From: Anaerolineales bacterium UBA2181 | GTDB lineage: Bacteria; Chloroflexota; Anaerolineae; Promineifilales; UBA4811 | Direction: 5' to 3' | Assembly (NCBI GenBank): GCA_002328075.1 | Contig: DCVT01000044.1 | Location: forward strand, 248,001-312,000 | DNA length: 64,000 nucleotides | Shown: positions 24,248-32,672 of the stretch, piece by piece | Layout: the number at the start of each line of letters is the position of its first letter | Numbering within the stretch: the first letter of the stretch is position 1 | Notes under the pieces: model-generated | The model's input: the letters and a program-made list of their open reading frames with translations, nothing else | What the model was told of the DNA's origin: nothing | The model's database searches: none | Made by a program: the position numbers and the translations under genes

Positions 24248-24805
24248 GTGGAGCACCCAGAGCCATCAAAACCCATGCTTTCGGACGCGCTGTTGCTGGA
24301 AGGCGTGCGGCGGGGCGACGAACTCGCGTTCGAATCGCTGTTTCATCGCTACTACCCGCGCGTCTACCGATTGCTGTACTTCCTGGTCGGTAGCCGCGCG
24401 CAGGCCGAGGAACTGACTCAGGAGGTGTTCATCCAGCTCTTCCGGCGTCCGCTGCGCAGTGGCGACAACGTAGGTGCCTGGCTCCGCCGGGTGGCCACCA
24501 ACCTGGGCTACAACGCCATGCGAGCGGAAAAGCGACGGACCGGGCGCGAGGAGGCAGTGACAGCGGAAACACCCTCCACCGCCCCTAGCGCGGCAGCCGA
24601 GGCCGAAAGGCGCATAGTCGCCGCCGAGGTGAGCCGGACACTCAACAGTCTCAACCCTCGGCAGGCGCAGCTGCTCCTCTTGCGGCAATTGGGCCTGCCC
24701 TATCAGGAGCTGGCAGAGGTGTTCAACGTATCGCGCGGTTCGGTCGGAACGCTGCTGGCCCGCGCCGAAAGGGCGTTCCGCCGGGAGTACAAAGGAGAGA
24801 GATGA
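24248..24805 (+). CDS. ECF-type RNA polymerase sigma factor
   Basis: 185 residues. Region 2 (about 20-90) shows DELAFESLFHRYYPRVYRLL and AEELTQEVFIQLF; region 4 (about 125-180) shows LNPRQAQLLLLRQLGLPYQE and a helix-turn-helix LAEVFNVSRGSVGTLLARAE. It directs polymerase to a small regulon. The GTG at 24248 is used; ATG 24275 would still give complete region 2. The stop overlaps the anti-sigma gene (ATGA), and an ABC exporter follows, which may be part of the regulon. Confidence 0.94.
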   Translation: MEHPEPSKPMLSDALLLEGVRRGDELAFESLFHRYYPRVYRLLYFLVGSRAQAEELTQEVFIQLFRRPLRSGDNVGAWLRRVATNLGYNAMRAEKRRTGREEAVTAETPSTAPSAAAEAERRIVAAEVSRTLNSLNPRQAQLLLLRQLGLPYQELAEVFNVSRGSVGTLLARAERAFRREYKGER

Positions 24806-25944
24806 GCAGGTGCCCGAACAAAGGTGAGTTGAGAGCCTGGCTGGATGGCGAATGGCCGGCAACCAACAGGTTGGTGGTGGAGAGCCACCTGGAAAGCTGT
24901 CCTGCCTGCCGGCAACACATGGACAGGCTGGAGAAGGACCGTGCCTGGGTGTCTCACCGGATGGCCCGCATCGCCTCCCGATCAGACGCGATTCCACCGG
25001 CCGGCCAGGCATTGGCCCAACTATACCATCGCATCGAGACAAGGCCCCATTGGAAAGAGAGGTTGGCTGACATGTTTGGATTGACTCATCGTCACGCACG
25101 GCCGGCGCTGGCAGCGCTGGCCTTGGTGTTGATCGTGACCTTGGCCTTTGGCTTTGAACCGGTTAGGGTGGCGGCCCAGGATTTCCTGTCCATCTTTCGG
25201 GTGCGGCAATTTGCGGTTATCCCGGTTGGTCCGGAGCAGATGGAAAAGATGGAAGAGATCAGCGCGCTGCTGGAGCAGAACTTTTTCCTCGGCGAGCCGA
25301 TCATGGCCCAGGAGTCAGAATTGCGGAACGTCGCCACGCTTCAGGAGGCAATTGCCCTGACCGGGTTCAGGGTGCGCACGCTGGAAACGGTCCCGCGAGG
25401 TTTCTCGGCCCAGGCCATCGAGGTGAGTTCCGAGGGCTCCGGGCAGCTCCAGGTGGACCTGGCGCTGGCTCGTTCGCTGTTCGAGACTCTGGGGCTGGAT
25501 CCTGCATTGCTGCCGGATTCCCTAGGCAAAGAGCCGCTCACCATAATCATTCCAGCCATGGTGACCCAATCCTGGCGATACCAGGGGCGGATCGGCCTGA
25601 ATTTCGTTCAGGGTCGTAGTCCATCGGTGGATTATCCTGACGACGTAGATCCAGTTGCGTTAGGTGCATCCGTCCTACAACTTTTGGGCATGAGCGAACG
25701 CGAAGCCGGCCGCCTGAGCGAGACCATCGACTGGACCAGCACGCTGGTGTTGCCCATACCCACCGATGTGGCTTCCTTCCGGGAATTGCCCGTGGACGGG
25801 ACCACCGGCCTGCTCATCAATGCGCAGACTGACCGCCACGGTTCACACAACAGCCTTTTGTGGCAGAGGGACGGCGTCCTGCATTTCCTGGAGGGCAACG
25901 TATCCATGGAAACCCTGGTGGAAATCGCCGGTTCTATTCGATAA
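24802..25944 (+). CDS. Anti-sigma factor with zinc-finger and extracellular domain
   Basis: 380 residues. The N-terminal zf-HC2 anti-sigma domain has VESHLESCPACRQH (H-x3-C-x2-C, about residues 32-40). A single membrane helix at about 97-116 (ALAALALVLIVTLAFGF) is followed by a 260-residue extracellular part with a DUF4367-like character. It should hold the adjacent ECF sigma factor at the membrane until an external signal is sensed. ATGA coupling to the sigma gene keeps the ratio fixed. Confidence 0.9.
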   Translation: MSRCPNKGELRAWLDGEWPATNRLVVESHLESCPACRQHMDRLEKDRAWVSHRMARIASRSDAIPPAGQALAQLYHRIETRPHWKERLADMFGLTHRHARPALAALALVLIVTLAFGFEPVRVAAQDFLSIFRVRQFAVIPVGPEQMEKMEEISALLEQNFFLGEPIMAQESELRNVATLQEAIALTGFRVRTLETVPRGFSAQAIEVSSEGSGQLQVDLALARSLFETLGLDPALLPDSLGKEPLTIIIPAMVTQSWRYQGRIGLNFVQGRSPSVDYPDDVDPVALGASVLQLLGMSEREAGRLSETIDWTSTLVLPIPTDVASFRELPVDGTTGLLINAQTDRHGSHNSLLWQRDGVLHFLEGNVSMETLVEIAGSIR

Positions 25945-25946
25945 CC

Positions 25947-26861
25947 GTGAGCGACTCGCCCACCATCGAAACCCATCGCCTGCGAAAAGAGTACGGCGAC
26001 AAAGTGGCGGTAGCGGACCTCACCCTGACCGTTCAGCGGGGTGAGGTCTTTGGCTTTCTCGGGCCGAACGGCGCCGGCAAGACCACGGCGGTGAAAATGC
26101 TGTTAGGTCTGGCTGTGCCCACTTCGGGGTCTGCGCAGATCCTCGGCCGGCCGGTTGGGGATACCCAGACCCGCTCCCGAATCGGTTTCCTACCGGAGCA
26201 CTTTCGTTTTCACGAGTGGCTCCAGGCCGCCGAGTTCATGGACCTTCATGGACAACTCTTTGGGCTGACCCTCCAGCAGCGCAGAGAGCGAATCCCCGCC
26301 TTGTTGGAGTTGGTCAAGTTGACCGAGGCGGCCGATCGCCGGTTGAGTGCGTTTTCCAAGGGAATGCTTCAGCGGATTGGGTTGGCTCAGGCTTTGTTGC
26401 CCGAGCCAGAGGTGGTATTTCTGGATGAACCGACCTCGGGTCTCGATCCACTGGGCCGGCGGCTGGTGCGCGATGTGATCCGAAAGCTCAGGTCATCCGG
26501 CACCACCGTCTTCCTCAACTCGCACCTGCTGAGCGAAGTAGAGATAACCTGTGACCGGGTGGCCTTTATCAAGGATGGCACAATCGTGCGCACGGCCACG
26601 CTGGACAGATTGGTTGAGGGGCTGACTGAAGTGATACTTTGGGTAGGCCAGGTGACGCCGGAGTTTCTGGACGGGCTGCGCCGTTGGAGCAACGAGCTGC
26701 AGGTCGACGGACGGCGCATCACGCTTACCGTCCAGGATGAAGCGAGCCTGCCCGGCCTGGCCCAGTGGGTGGTCGAGCAAGGCGTCGGCCTTTACGCCCT
26801 GACACCGCAGCAGCTCTCGCTGGAAGAGCTCTTTGTGCAGGTGGTGGGAGGAGAGCAGTGA
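25947..26861 (+). CDS. ABC-2 type transporter ATP-binding protein
   Basis: 304 residues with Walker A GPNGAGKTTA, Q-loop region IGFLPEHFRFHEW, signature FSKGMLQRI, Walker B VVFLDEPTSGLD and H-loop NSH. The GTG at 25947 lies 2 bases after the anti-sigma stop and directly before IETHRLRKEYG, so it is the sensible start. It is in the same operon as the sigma/anti-sigma pair, suggesting the exporter responds to that signal. Substrate unknown. Confidence 0.94.
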   Translation: MSDSPTIETHRLRKEYGDKVAVADLTLTVQRGEVFGFLGPNGAGKTTAVKMLLGLAVPTSGSAQILGRPVGDTQTRSRIGFLPEHFRFHEWLQAAEFMDLHGQLFGLTLQQRRERIPALLELVKLTEAADRRLSAFSKGMLQRIGLAQALLPEPEVVFLDEPTSGLDPLGRRLVRDVIRKLRSSGTTVFLNSHLLSEVEITCDRVAFIKDGTIVRTATLDRLVEGLTEVILWVGQVTPEFLDGLRRWSNELQVDGRRITLTVQDEASLPGLAQWVVEQGVGLYALTPQQLSLEELFVQVVGGEQ

Positions 26862-27700
26862 AGCTGTGGGTGATCACTCGGCTGACGGTGCGCGAAGCGC
26901 AGCGGCGCAAACTGCTCTGGATTGCCCTGGCGTTGGGAGTGGTCTTTGTTGCCCTGTTTGCCGGCGGTTTTCACCTCATCTATCGCGAGTTTGCCACGTT
27001 TTCGCAGAGCACGGTCGGAGGCCAGGTGCAGTACCAAGTGGTCACCGTCTTTTTCCTGACCGCTGGCCTTTACGTCATCAACTTTTTAGCCGTGATGATG
27101 GCAGTGCTCACTTCGGTGGGGACCGTCTCGGGCGAAATCAGCTCCCACACTATCCAGTCGCTGGCAACCAAACCCCTGCGGCGTTGGGAGATTCTGCTGG
27201 GCAAGTGGGTCGCCTATTCAGTCATGTTGGGGGTCTACACCTCGATCCTCAGCCTCAGCCTGGTGCTGGTGGTGAGATTGATTTCCGGTTATATTCCCAA
27301 CAACTGGCTGGGACCGATTGGTTTGCTGATCCTGGAAGGGTGGGTAATCCTCACCGTGTCCATCTTGGGGGGTACCTTTCTCTCGACCATCGCCAACGGG
27401 GTGCTGGCCTTTATGCTCTACGGCATCGCCTTCATCGGCGGTTGGGTGGAGCAGTTTGGCTCACTCATGGCGAGTGACGCGGCGGTCAATATTGGCATCC
27501 TCACCAGCTTGGTCCTGCCCAGCGAGGCACTATGGCGGCGCGCCTCGTACCTGATGCAACCGGCCATTATCCGCAACCTGCCGGCCAATCCCTTTAGCAC
27601 CGCATCGGTACCCAGTCCGGCGATGGTCCTCTATGCGGCGTTTTATATCGTCGCGCTGCTCGGCATCGCCCTGTGGGTCTTTTCGCAAAGGGATCTATGA
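26858..27700 (+). CDS. ABC-2 type transporter permease
   Basis: 280 residues, six predicted helices. The loop SVGTVSGEISSHTIQSLATK followed by PLRRWEILLGKW is the hallmark of ABC-2 permeases (NosY/CcmB-like). The GTG start overlaps the ATPase stop (GTGA). The last helix ends in a short FSQRDL tail. It is the membrane channel for the ATPase encoded immediately upstream, and ends the operon that starts with the sigma factor. Confidence 0.92.
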   Translation: MKLWVITRLTVREAQRRKLLWIALALGVVFVALFAGGFHLIYREFATFSQSTVGGQVQYQVVTVFFLTAGLYVINFLAVMMAVLTSVGTVSGEISSHTIQSLATKPLRRWEILLGKWVAYSVMLGVYTSILSLSLVLVVRLISGYIPNNWLGPIGLLILEGWVILTVSILGGTFLSTIANGVLAFMLYGIAFIGGWVEQFGSLMASDAAVNIGILTSLVLPSEALWRRASYLMQPAIIRNLPANPFSTASVPSPAMVLYAAFYIVALLGIALWVFSQRDL

Positions 27701-27760
27701 GAGAAACGGATCTGTCTCCCCGGCCGGTGCCCTGAAGAGCAGCCAGTATGTCGTCCTCCG

Positions 27761-27789
27761 TTGCGCGGTTGACATCCCTTCAGTAGAAT
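27761..27789 (+). promoter_or_regulatory. Promoter of the exonuclease-WYL gene
   Basis: TTGCGC (27761-27766), a 17-base spacer and TAGAAT (27784-27789), about 60 bases before the GTG at 27857. Confidence 0.45.
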
Positions 27790-27856
27790 AGGGTCTGGAC
27801 GGGCAAAAACACTCCCGGGACACAAGAGAGTTGTGTCTCCGCAGGGATGATCAACC

Positions 27857-28684
27857 GTGATATTCCACGATCAGTTGATAGATGCGGTTCCACTGGCCGT
27901 GCTGGACACCGAGACCACGGGTCTCGAGCCAGCGCTGGGCCACCGCGTGATCGAGCTGGCAATTCTCCGCCTGGAGGGTTGGCAGGAAACCGGTCAGATG
28001 GACGAGTTGGTTAACCCGGGCCGGCCAATCTCTCCCTCAGCCTCACGGGTGAACCAGATCGTTGACGCCGACGTGACAAATGCGCCTCGTTTTCCAGACT
28101 TGGTCGGCCGAGTTGCCGACCTGTTGGAAGGCACGCTGGTCGTTGCCCACAACGCCGCCTTTGACGCCGCCTTTATTGCAGCCGAATGGACCCTTACTTC
28201 GCTGCCGCCGCTGACCAACCCCTGTGCCTGCACCCTGCTGCTGGCACGCAACTGGTATCGGCTGCCCCGAAACGGCCTGGGCCAGGTGGCGCGTGAGCTG
28301 GGGATACGCCGCAGGCTTGCCCATCGCGCCATGCCAGACGTCTGGGTAACTGCGCAGATCTTTCGCCGGATGCTCAAGGACCTGAACCAGTGGGGAGTTC
28401 ACACCGTCGGCGAGTTGATGCATGCGCAGGGAGGAATCATCTCCTTCCCGGCGCCGGCCCAGGTCGCGCTTCCTTCCCCCCTTGACCGGGCTGTGCAGCA
28501 ACACACCCCCATTGGTATTCGTTACCTGGACGACCACGGAAACGTCACCGAGCGCGTGATCGAACCCTACTTCCTCCGCAGCTACCAGGGCGACGGTTAT
28601 CTGACCGCTTTCTGTCGCCTGCGGAACGCGCAACGCACCTTTCGCATCGATCGCATACTCGCAGCGTTCCCAGCGTACCCCTAG
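27857..28684 (+). CDS. DnaQ-like 3'-5' exonuclease fused to a WYL domain
   Basis: 275 residues. Residues 1-165 are a DEDDh exonuclease: LDTETTGLEP (Exo I), AHNAAFDAAF (Exo II) and AHRAMPDVWVT (Exo III His/Asp). From about residue 205 the chain turns into a WYL-type SH3-like domain: IGIRYLDDHGNVTERVIEP, then GYLTAFCRLRNAQRTFRIDR. WYL domains bind nucleic-acid or nucleotide ligands and control many defence and repair regulators, so this may be an exonuclease gated by such a ligand. The GTG at 27857 has AGGGATGA upstream. It stands alone, convergent with mutY. Confidence 0.88.
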   Translation: MIFHDQLIDAVPLAVLDTETTGLEPALGHRVIELAILRLEGWQETGQMDELVNPGRPISPSASRVNQIVDADVTNAPRFPDLVGRVADLLEGTLVVAHNAAFDAAFIAAEWTLTSLPPLTNPCACTLLLARNWYRLPRNGLGQVARELGIRRRLAHRAMPDVWVTAQIFRRMLKDLNQWGVHTVGELMHAQGGIISFPAPAQVALPSPLDRAVQQHTPIGIRYLDDHGNVTERVIEPYFLRSYQGDGYLTAFCRLRNAQRTFRIDRILAAFPAYP

Positions 28685-28713
28685 TCCCACTGTGCCGACC
28701 GCGGGGTGTCCGG

Positions 28714-29859
28714 CTACCGGTCACTCTGAGCCAAAGCGGCGATGATCTTCTGGTCGGTGACTGGGAACGGGTACTCGGCCAACTCTGCCAGGGTCACCCA
28801 CCTCAGATCGGCTACCTGCACGGGTCGCGGCTCGCCGTTGACCGGGTGGCAATGAAAGGCGTGCAGCGAGATTCGAAAGTGAGTGTAGGCGTGCTCGATA
28901 GTCACCAGGTGGCAGTCCACCGAGACCTTGAAATCCAGTTCCTCGCGAATCTCGCGCTGCAGGCACTCGGCCAGGCTCTCGCCCTCCCTTTGTTTGCCGC
29001 CCGGGAACTTCCACATGCCCCCCAACATGGCGTTCGCCGGCCGCCGGGCAATCAGCACGATCGGCTGGTCACCATTCACGCCCGGTCGTGGGTCGCCCCA
29101 GATCACCGCAGCAGTCACGTTGTGGTGCGCTGTCCGCTTGCGCGCCGGGCGCACCGGCCGCTCCAACTGGCTGCCTTGTGCCCGAGCCAGGCAGCAGGAC
29201 TCCAGTGGACAGCAAACGCAATCAGGGCGGGCCGGCCGACATACGGTCCGGCCCAACTCCATCAACGCCTGGTTATATTCGCCCGGCCGGGTCGCCGAAA
29301 CCAGGGCGCTGGCAAGCGCCCACAGTCCTTCCCGGGTGGCTGCCCGCGTCACGTCCACTTCCAGGTCAATCAGTCGGGCCAGCACCCGCACCACGTTTCC
29401 GTCCAAGACGGCTACCCGCTGTCCAAAAGCGATGCTGGCGATGGCGCCCGCCGTGTAACGGCCGATACCGGGCAGCGACTGCAGCTGTTGCGGATCGGCG
29501 GGCAGGTGCCTGCCGTACCTTTCTATCAGCTGCAGTGCTGCCCGATGCAGATTGCGCGCTCTTGCGTAATACCCCATTCCTTCCCAGGTCTTGAGCACTG
29601 CTGTCAGCGACGCCTCCGCCAAGTCAGTGACTGTCGGGAACTGGGCCATCCACCTTTCATAGTAGCGTACAACCGTCGGCGCCCGAGTCTGCTGCAACAT
29701 GATCTCGCTAACCCAGATGGCATAAGGGTCAGTAGTCTGGCGCCAGGGAAACGGCTCATGGCCCGCGTCCCACCAGGCCAACACCCGTCCGGGCAGATCT
29801 GCCAAGCCATCGGCCGCTAGGACCAGGGGGTTCCGTTTGCCCAAGCTCTTTTCGTCCAT
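28714..29859 (-). CDS. mutY: A/G-specific adenine glycosylase
   Basis: 381 residues. Removes adenine mispaired with 8-oxoguanine. WVSEIMLQQTRAPTV holds the catalytic Glu, LPGIGRYTAGAIASIAF is the HhH, LDGNVVRVLARL the catalytic Asp, and CRPARPDCVCCPLESCC gives the C-x6-C-x2-C-x5-C iron-sulfur loop. The C-terminal 130 residues are the MutT-like 8-oxoG recognition domain, with a Nudix-like stretch (FPGGKQREGESLAECLQREI). The ATG at 29859 starts the conserved protein; a longer frame exists but would cross the divergent Nudix gene. Confidence 0.95.
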   Translation of the reverse strand: MDEKSLGKRNPLVLAADGLADLPGRVLAWWDAGHEPFPWRQTTDPYAIWVSEIMLQQTRAPTVVRYYERWMAQFPTVTDLAEASLTAVLKTWEGMGYYARARNLHRAALQLIERYGRHLPADPQQLQSLPGIGRYTAGAIASIAFGQRVAVLDGNVVRVLARLIDLEVDVTRAATREGLWALASALVSATRPGEYNQALMELGRTVCRPARPDCVCCPLESCCLARAQGSQLERPVRPARKRTAHHNVTAAVIWGDPRPGVNGDQPIVLIARRPANAMLGGMWKFPGGKQREGESLAECLQREIREELDFKVSVDCHLVTIEHAYTHFRISLHAFHCHPVNGEPRPVQVADLRWVTLAELAEYPFPVTDQKIIAALAQSDR

Positions 29860-29882
29860 CAATCGGCACTCGGTGAAGACCC

Positions 29883-29888
29883 ATTGTA
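29883..29888 (-). promoter_or_regulatory. Probable -10 box of mutY
   Basis: TACAAT on the minus strand (29888-29883), 23 bases before the mutY ATG. No clear -35. Confidence 0.3.
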
Positions 29889-29911
29889 ACAGGATCATGA
29901 CGGCGGTCCAT

Positions 29912-29940
29912 TTGGCGTTTGCTTCCCGGTTGGGTACACT
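29912..29940 (+). promoter_or_regulatory. Promoter of the Nudix/GNAT pair (leaderless)
   Basis: TTGGCG (29912-29917), 17-base spacer, TACACT (29935-29940). The ATG at 29947 comes 6 bases after the -10, so the mRNA should start at the start codon; no ribosome site is present. Confidence 0.5.
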
Positions 29941-29946
29941 TGAGGC

Positions 29947-30588
29947 ATGGAAACTGCGGAGCGACTCGCGCTGTGGGCGGATGAGCTGCGTGCACTCACG
30001 GCCAACGGTCTGCGCTTCTCCAAAAGCCCCTACGACGAGGCCAACTACCAGCGCATACGGCAGATCGCAGCTGAGATGTTTGCCCTGGCCGATGGCAGGT
30101 CGGTCTGCGATATTGAGGCCCTTCTGCTCGGGCTCTTGGGCCACTATACTCCCATGGTCATGGGCGACGCGCTGGTGATCAACCCCTCTGGCGAGATTCT
30201 TCTCATCCAGCGGGCTGACAGTGGGCTTTGGGCTGCGCCCGGCGGGGCATTCGACGTGAACGAAACCGCGGCCGAAGGCGCGGTCCGCGAGTGTTACGAG
30301 GAGACTGGCTGGTCGGTTGAGCCGGTCGCCCTGGTGGGCATCTATGATTCGCGGGTCGTTGGCACCTTCCAGGGGCAACACGTGTACCACCTCGGCTTCT
30401 TATGCCAGCCGCTCGGGCATGATCCAACGCCAGGGCCATTCGCGCAGGAGCGGCTGGACATGGGTTGGTACAAGGAGAGCTACCTCCCACCGCTCGACGT
30501 CGGGCATCGGATGTGGGTGCCTGACGCGCTGCGATTCTGGGGCGGAGAGCTGAAATCCGCGCACTTTGACCGTACGTCGCCACCATGA
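29947..30588 (+). CDS. Nudix hydrolase with N-terminal Nudix_N-like domain
   Basis: 213 residues. The Nudix box is complete: G-x5-E-x7-RE-x2-EE-x-G within GGAFDVNETAAEGAVRECYE followed by ETGW (about residues 97-120), so pyrophosphohydrolase activity is expected. About 70 helical residues precede it (WADELRALTANGLRFSKSPY), resembling the N-terminal domain of Nudix enzymes that act on NDP-linked compounds such as ADP-ribose. The substrate cannot be read from sequence. It is coupled to the GNAT gene by an ATGA overlap and divergent from mutY. Confidence 0.92.
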   Translation: METAERLALWADELRALTANGLRFSKSPYDEANYQRIRQIAAEMFALADGRSVCDIEALLLGLLGHYTPMVMGDALVINPSGEILLIQRADSGLWAAPGGAFDVNETAAEGAVRECYEETGWSVEPVALVGIYDSRVVGTFQGQHVYHLGFLCQPLGHDPTPGPFAQERLDMGWYKESYLPPLDVGHRMWVPDALRFWGGELKSAHFDRTSPP

Positions 30589-31358
30589 CCGAGACAATCA
30601 TCCAGCAGCGCCGCCACATTCAGCACTTACTGGACACTAATTCGCCAGCCGACGGCCTGGCAACCTATTATGCGCTGTTCCATCCGCCAGAGCGCACGAC
30701 GTTGACGGTGCACCGGGACACCGCCGGCCGAGTTGATGGTTTTTTGGTGCTGTGCCGCACGGGCATGGACCTCTTCCGTCCGTTGTTGACCATGCGAGTC
30801 CAATCGCGCGAGGTGGCAGCCGATCTACTTGAAAAGCAACTGCCCACCCATTCGGCGGTGATGATCGTAATCCCCCTCGGCTTGCGCCCGGTGATTGAGG
30901 CATTTTTCTCCATCGGCGGGGAGAGCGTCAGTCAGGTCTATGAGCTGAGGCGCGGCGATTTCCGACCGGTGATCAACGTGCTGGTTACCCGGTCCCCTAC
31001 GCCGGGCGGCGATCCCAAGTTTGTGATTCGGGGGCAAAGCTTTGACCGGGGCGCCCAACCCACAGGTCCAGCGCTGGCAACGGCGGGCATCAATTGGAGA
31101 TCGCCCAGGTTCGCCGAGATCTATGTGCATACTGAGCCCGCTGCCCGCGGCCGAGGGTTGGGCAAGAGCGTCGCCTCGGCCGTCAGCAACTGGCTGCTGG
31201 AGCAGGGTATCACCCCAATCTACACGGCGACAGACGATCCCGACCACTCGGTAAGGCTGGCACTTGGCCTGGGGTTCACCCCCACGGGCGCCTATACGTT
31301 CTTCTGCGATGGCGTCAGGCGTCCCGCCTCGGTATTGTCGAATCATAGCGTGGCATAA
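30585..31358 (+). CDS. GNAT-family acetyltransferase
   Basis: 257 residues. The C-terminal half is a GNAT fold: IYVHTEPAARGRGLGKSVAS carries the acetyl-CoA pyrophosphate loop (R/Q-x2-G-x-G/A), and the last strand pattern SVRLALGLGFTPTGAYTFF is typical. The N-terminal half is a degenerate second GNAT-like lobe (TTLTVHRDTAGRVDGFLVL). Its ATG overlaps the Nudix stop, so the two probably serve one small-molecule pathway; the substrate is unknown. Confidence 0.85.
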   Translation: MTETIIQQRRHIQHLLDTNSPADGLATYYALFHPPERTTLTVHRDTAGRVDGFLVLCRTGMDLFRPLLTMRVQSREVAADLLEKQLPTHSAVMIVIPLGLRPVIEAFFSIGGESVSQVYELRRGDFRPVINVLVTRSPTPGGDPKFVIRGQSFDRGAQPTGPALATAGINWRSPRFAEIYVHTEPAARGRGLGKSVASAVSNWLLEQGITPIYTATDDPDHSVRLALGLGFTPTGAYTFFCDGVRRPASVLSNHSVA

Positions 31359-31373
31359 TCGGGTGCACAACTC

Positions 31374-32672
31374 GTGCAGCCCGGTTTTCGGATGTTGAAC
31401 ATGCTGCCTTGGCTAACCTGGATTGCGGCTGCATCACTGCTGGTCATCCATTGGGCCATCTTCCTTGGTGCTCGGTTGCTCTGCGGCCGGGGTGCCTCAT
31501 GGTTTCGGGTCTGGTTGGCGTTTGCCGCCACCGCGCTGCTGGGGTTCCTGGGTTACCGAATGGATGGACTCTCCGGGGCGCTGGTGCTGCCTTTCTTGGC
31601 GCACGCGTTCTTCTGGACGTCGGTTGCGGTTGTGGGCCAGTGGCTGACTCCGCTGTCCAAAGCGCATGGCCGGTGGGGCGCCTTCCACCTGTTGAGTTCC
31701 TACATGCTGGATTGCCACCTGCCCAGCTATCTGGTGGAGAACGGGAAATGGTCGCGGCGCGTCATTGGACATCAGGAGTCTCACATTGGCACCGGGTTGA
31801 TATGGGTTGGTGTCGCCCAGGCCGCAGTGACTGAGGTAAACGGCAGACTCCGTCGGGTCCTGCCGCCAGGCATCCACCAGGTCCAGCGTTTCGAGCAGGT
31901 GAACGCGGTACTAGACCTCCACCCGCAGATTCGCTCGTCGCGCCGGCCGGTGCGGGCGACTACGCTGGACGGAGTCCCCTTGCACGCCAGCCTCGAGTGC
32001 GTGTTCCGCATCCCAACTGACCCGTCGGCCGGATCGTCAGACGATTTCGGATTTTCGGCTGAGCGCATAGGGGAAATCGTATTTGACCGCGGCGGGGTCG
32101 ATGCTCGTGGGGAACCCTACTATTGGGATGACCGGCCGCTGCAATTGGCCGCCTCTCGTTTCCGCGAGATCCTGGGAAGGCTGCGGCTTGACCAACTTCT
32201 TGAGCCTGATGACCCCAATCCCGTTCCGCACAAGGCGCTGGCGAATCTGCTCGATACCGCTCTTCGAGGGGACCTCTCCGCCGGCGGGATCGATTTGATA
32301 GGCTGCACCGTCGGCCCGCTGGAGTTTGATCCGGAGGTTCAGGAGCAGGTGTTGCAGCAAAGGATTGAGAGCCTCCAGAGAAGATGGGAGACAGGCGAAG
32401 AGCGGGACGCCGCAACCGGGCCAGCCGCCGAAGAAACGGTCAAAGCGGCTGCGGAACAAGCCAGGGCCAATCTCGCCATCGAACTGATCGACCAGTTGGC
32501 CACGGCCATCGATTCCAGCCAGCCCGCACTGTCCCGTCAACTGATACATCACCTGCTGGACACGATGGAAGCTCTGGCAGCCGATCCCCTGGTGCAGCCA
32601 CTGCTCAGTTCAGAGTTAACGGGTGATGTGTCATCCATACGGTCATGGGTGACAGACTCGAGGGACGGATGA
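31374..32672 (+). CDS. SPFH-like membrane protein, first of a pair
   Basis: About 432 residues. Three hydrophobic helices fill residues 10-85. The central part (about 165-290) resembles the SPFH/Band 7 fold: LPPGIHQVQRFEQVNAVLDL, RATTLDGVPLHASLECVFRI and a later QLAASRFREILGRLRLDQLL. A Glu/Ala-rich helical tail follows. SPFH proteins form membrane-bound oligomeric scaffolds. The start is uncertain: GTG 31374, ATG 31392 and ATG 31401 all precede helix 1 and none has a good ribosome site; a CATAAT at 31354 is a possible -10. It overlaps the second gene by ATGA. Confidence 0.75.
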   Translation: MQPGFRMLNMLPWLTWIAAASLLVIHWAIFLGARLLCGRGASWFRVWLAFAATALLGFLGYRMDGLSGALVLPFLAHAFFWTSVAVVGQWLTPLSKAHGRWGAFHLLSSYMLDCHLPSYLVENGKWSRRVIGHQESHIGTGLIWVGVAQAAVTEVNGRLRRVLPPGIHQVQRFEQVNAVLDLHPQIRSSRRPVRATTLDGVPLHASLECVFRIPTDPSAGSSDDFGFSAERIGEIVFDRGGVDARGEPYYWDDRPLQLAASRFREILGRLRLDQLLEPDDPNPVPHKALANLLDTALRGDLSAGGIDLIGCTVGPLEFDPEVQEQVLQQRIESLQRRWETGEERDAATGPAAEETVKAAAEQARANLAIELIDQLATAIDSSQPALSRQLIHHLLDTMEALAADPLVQPLLSSELTGDVSSIRSWVTDSRDG

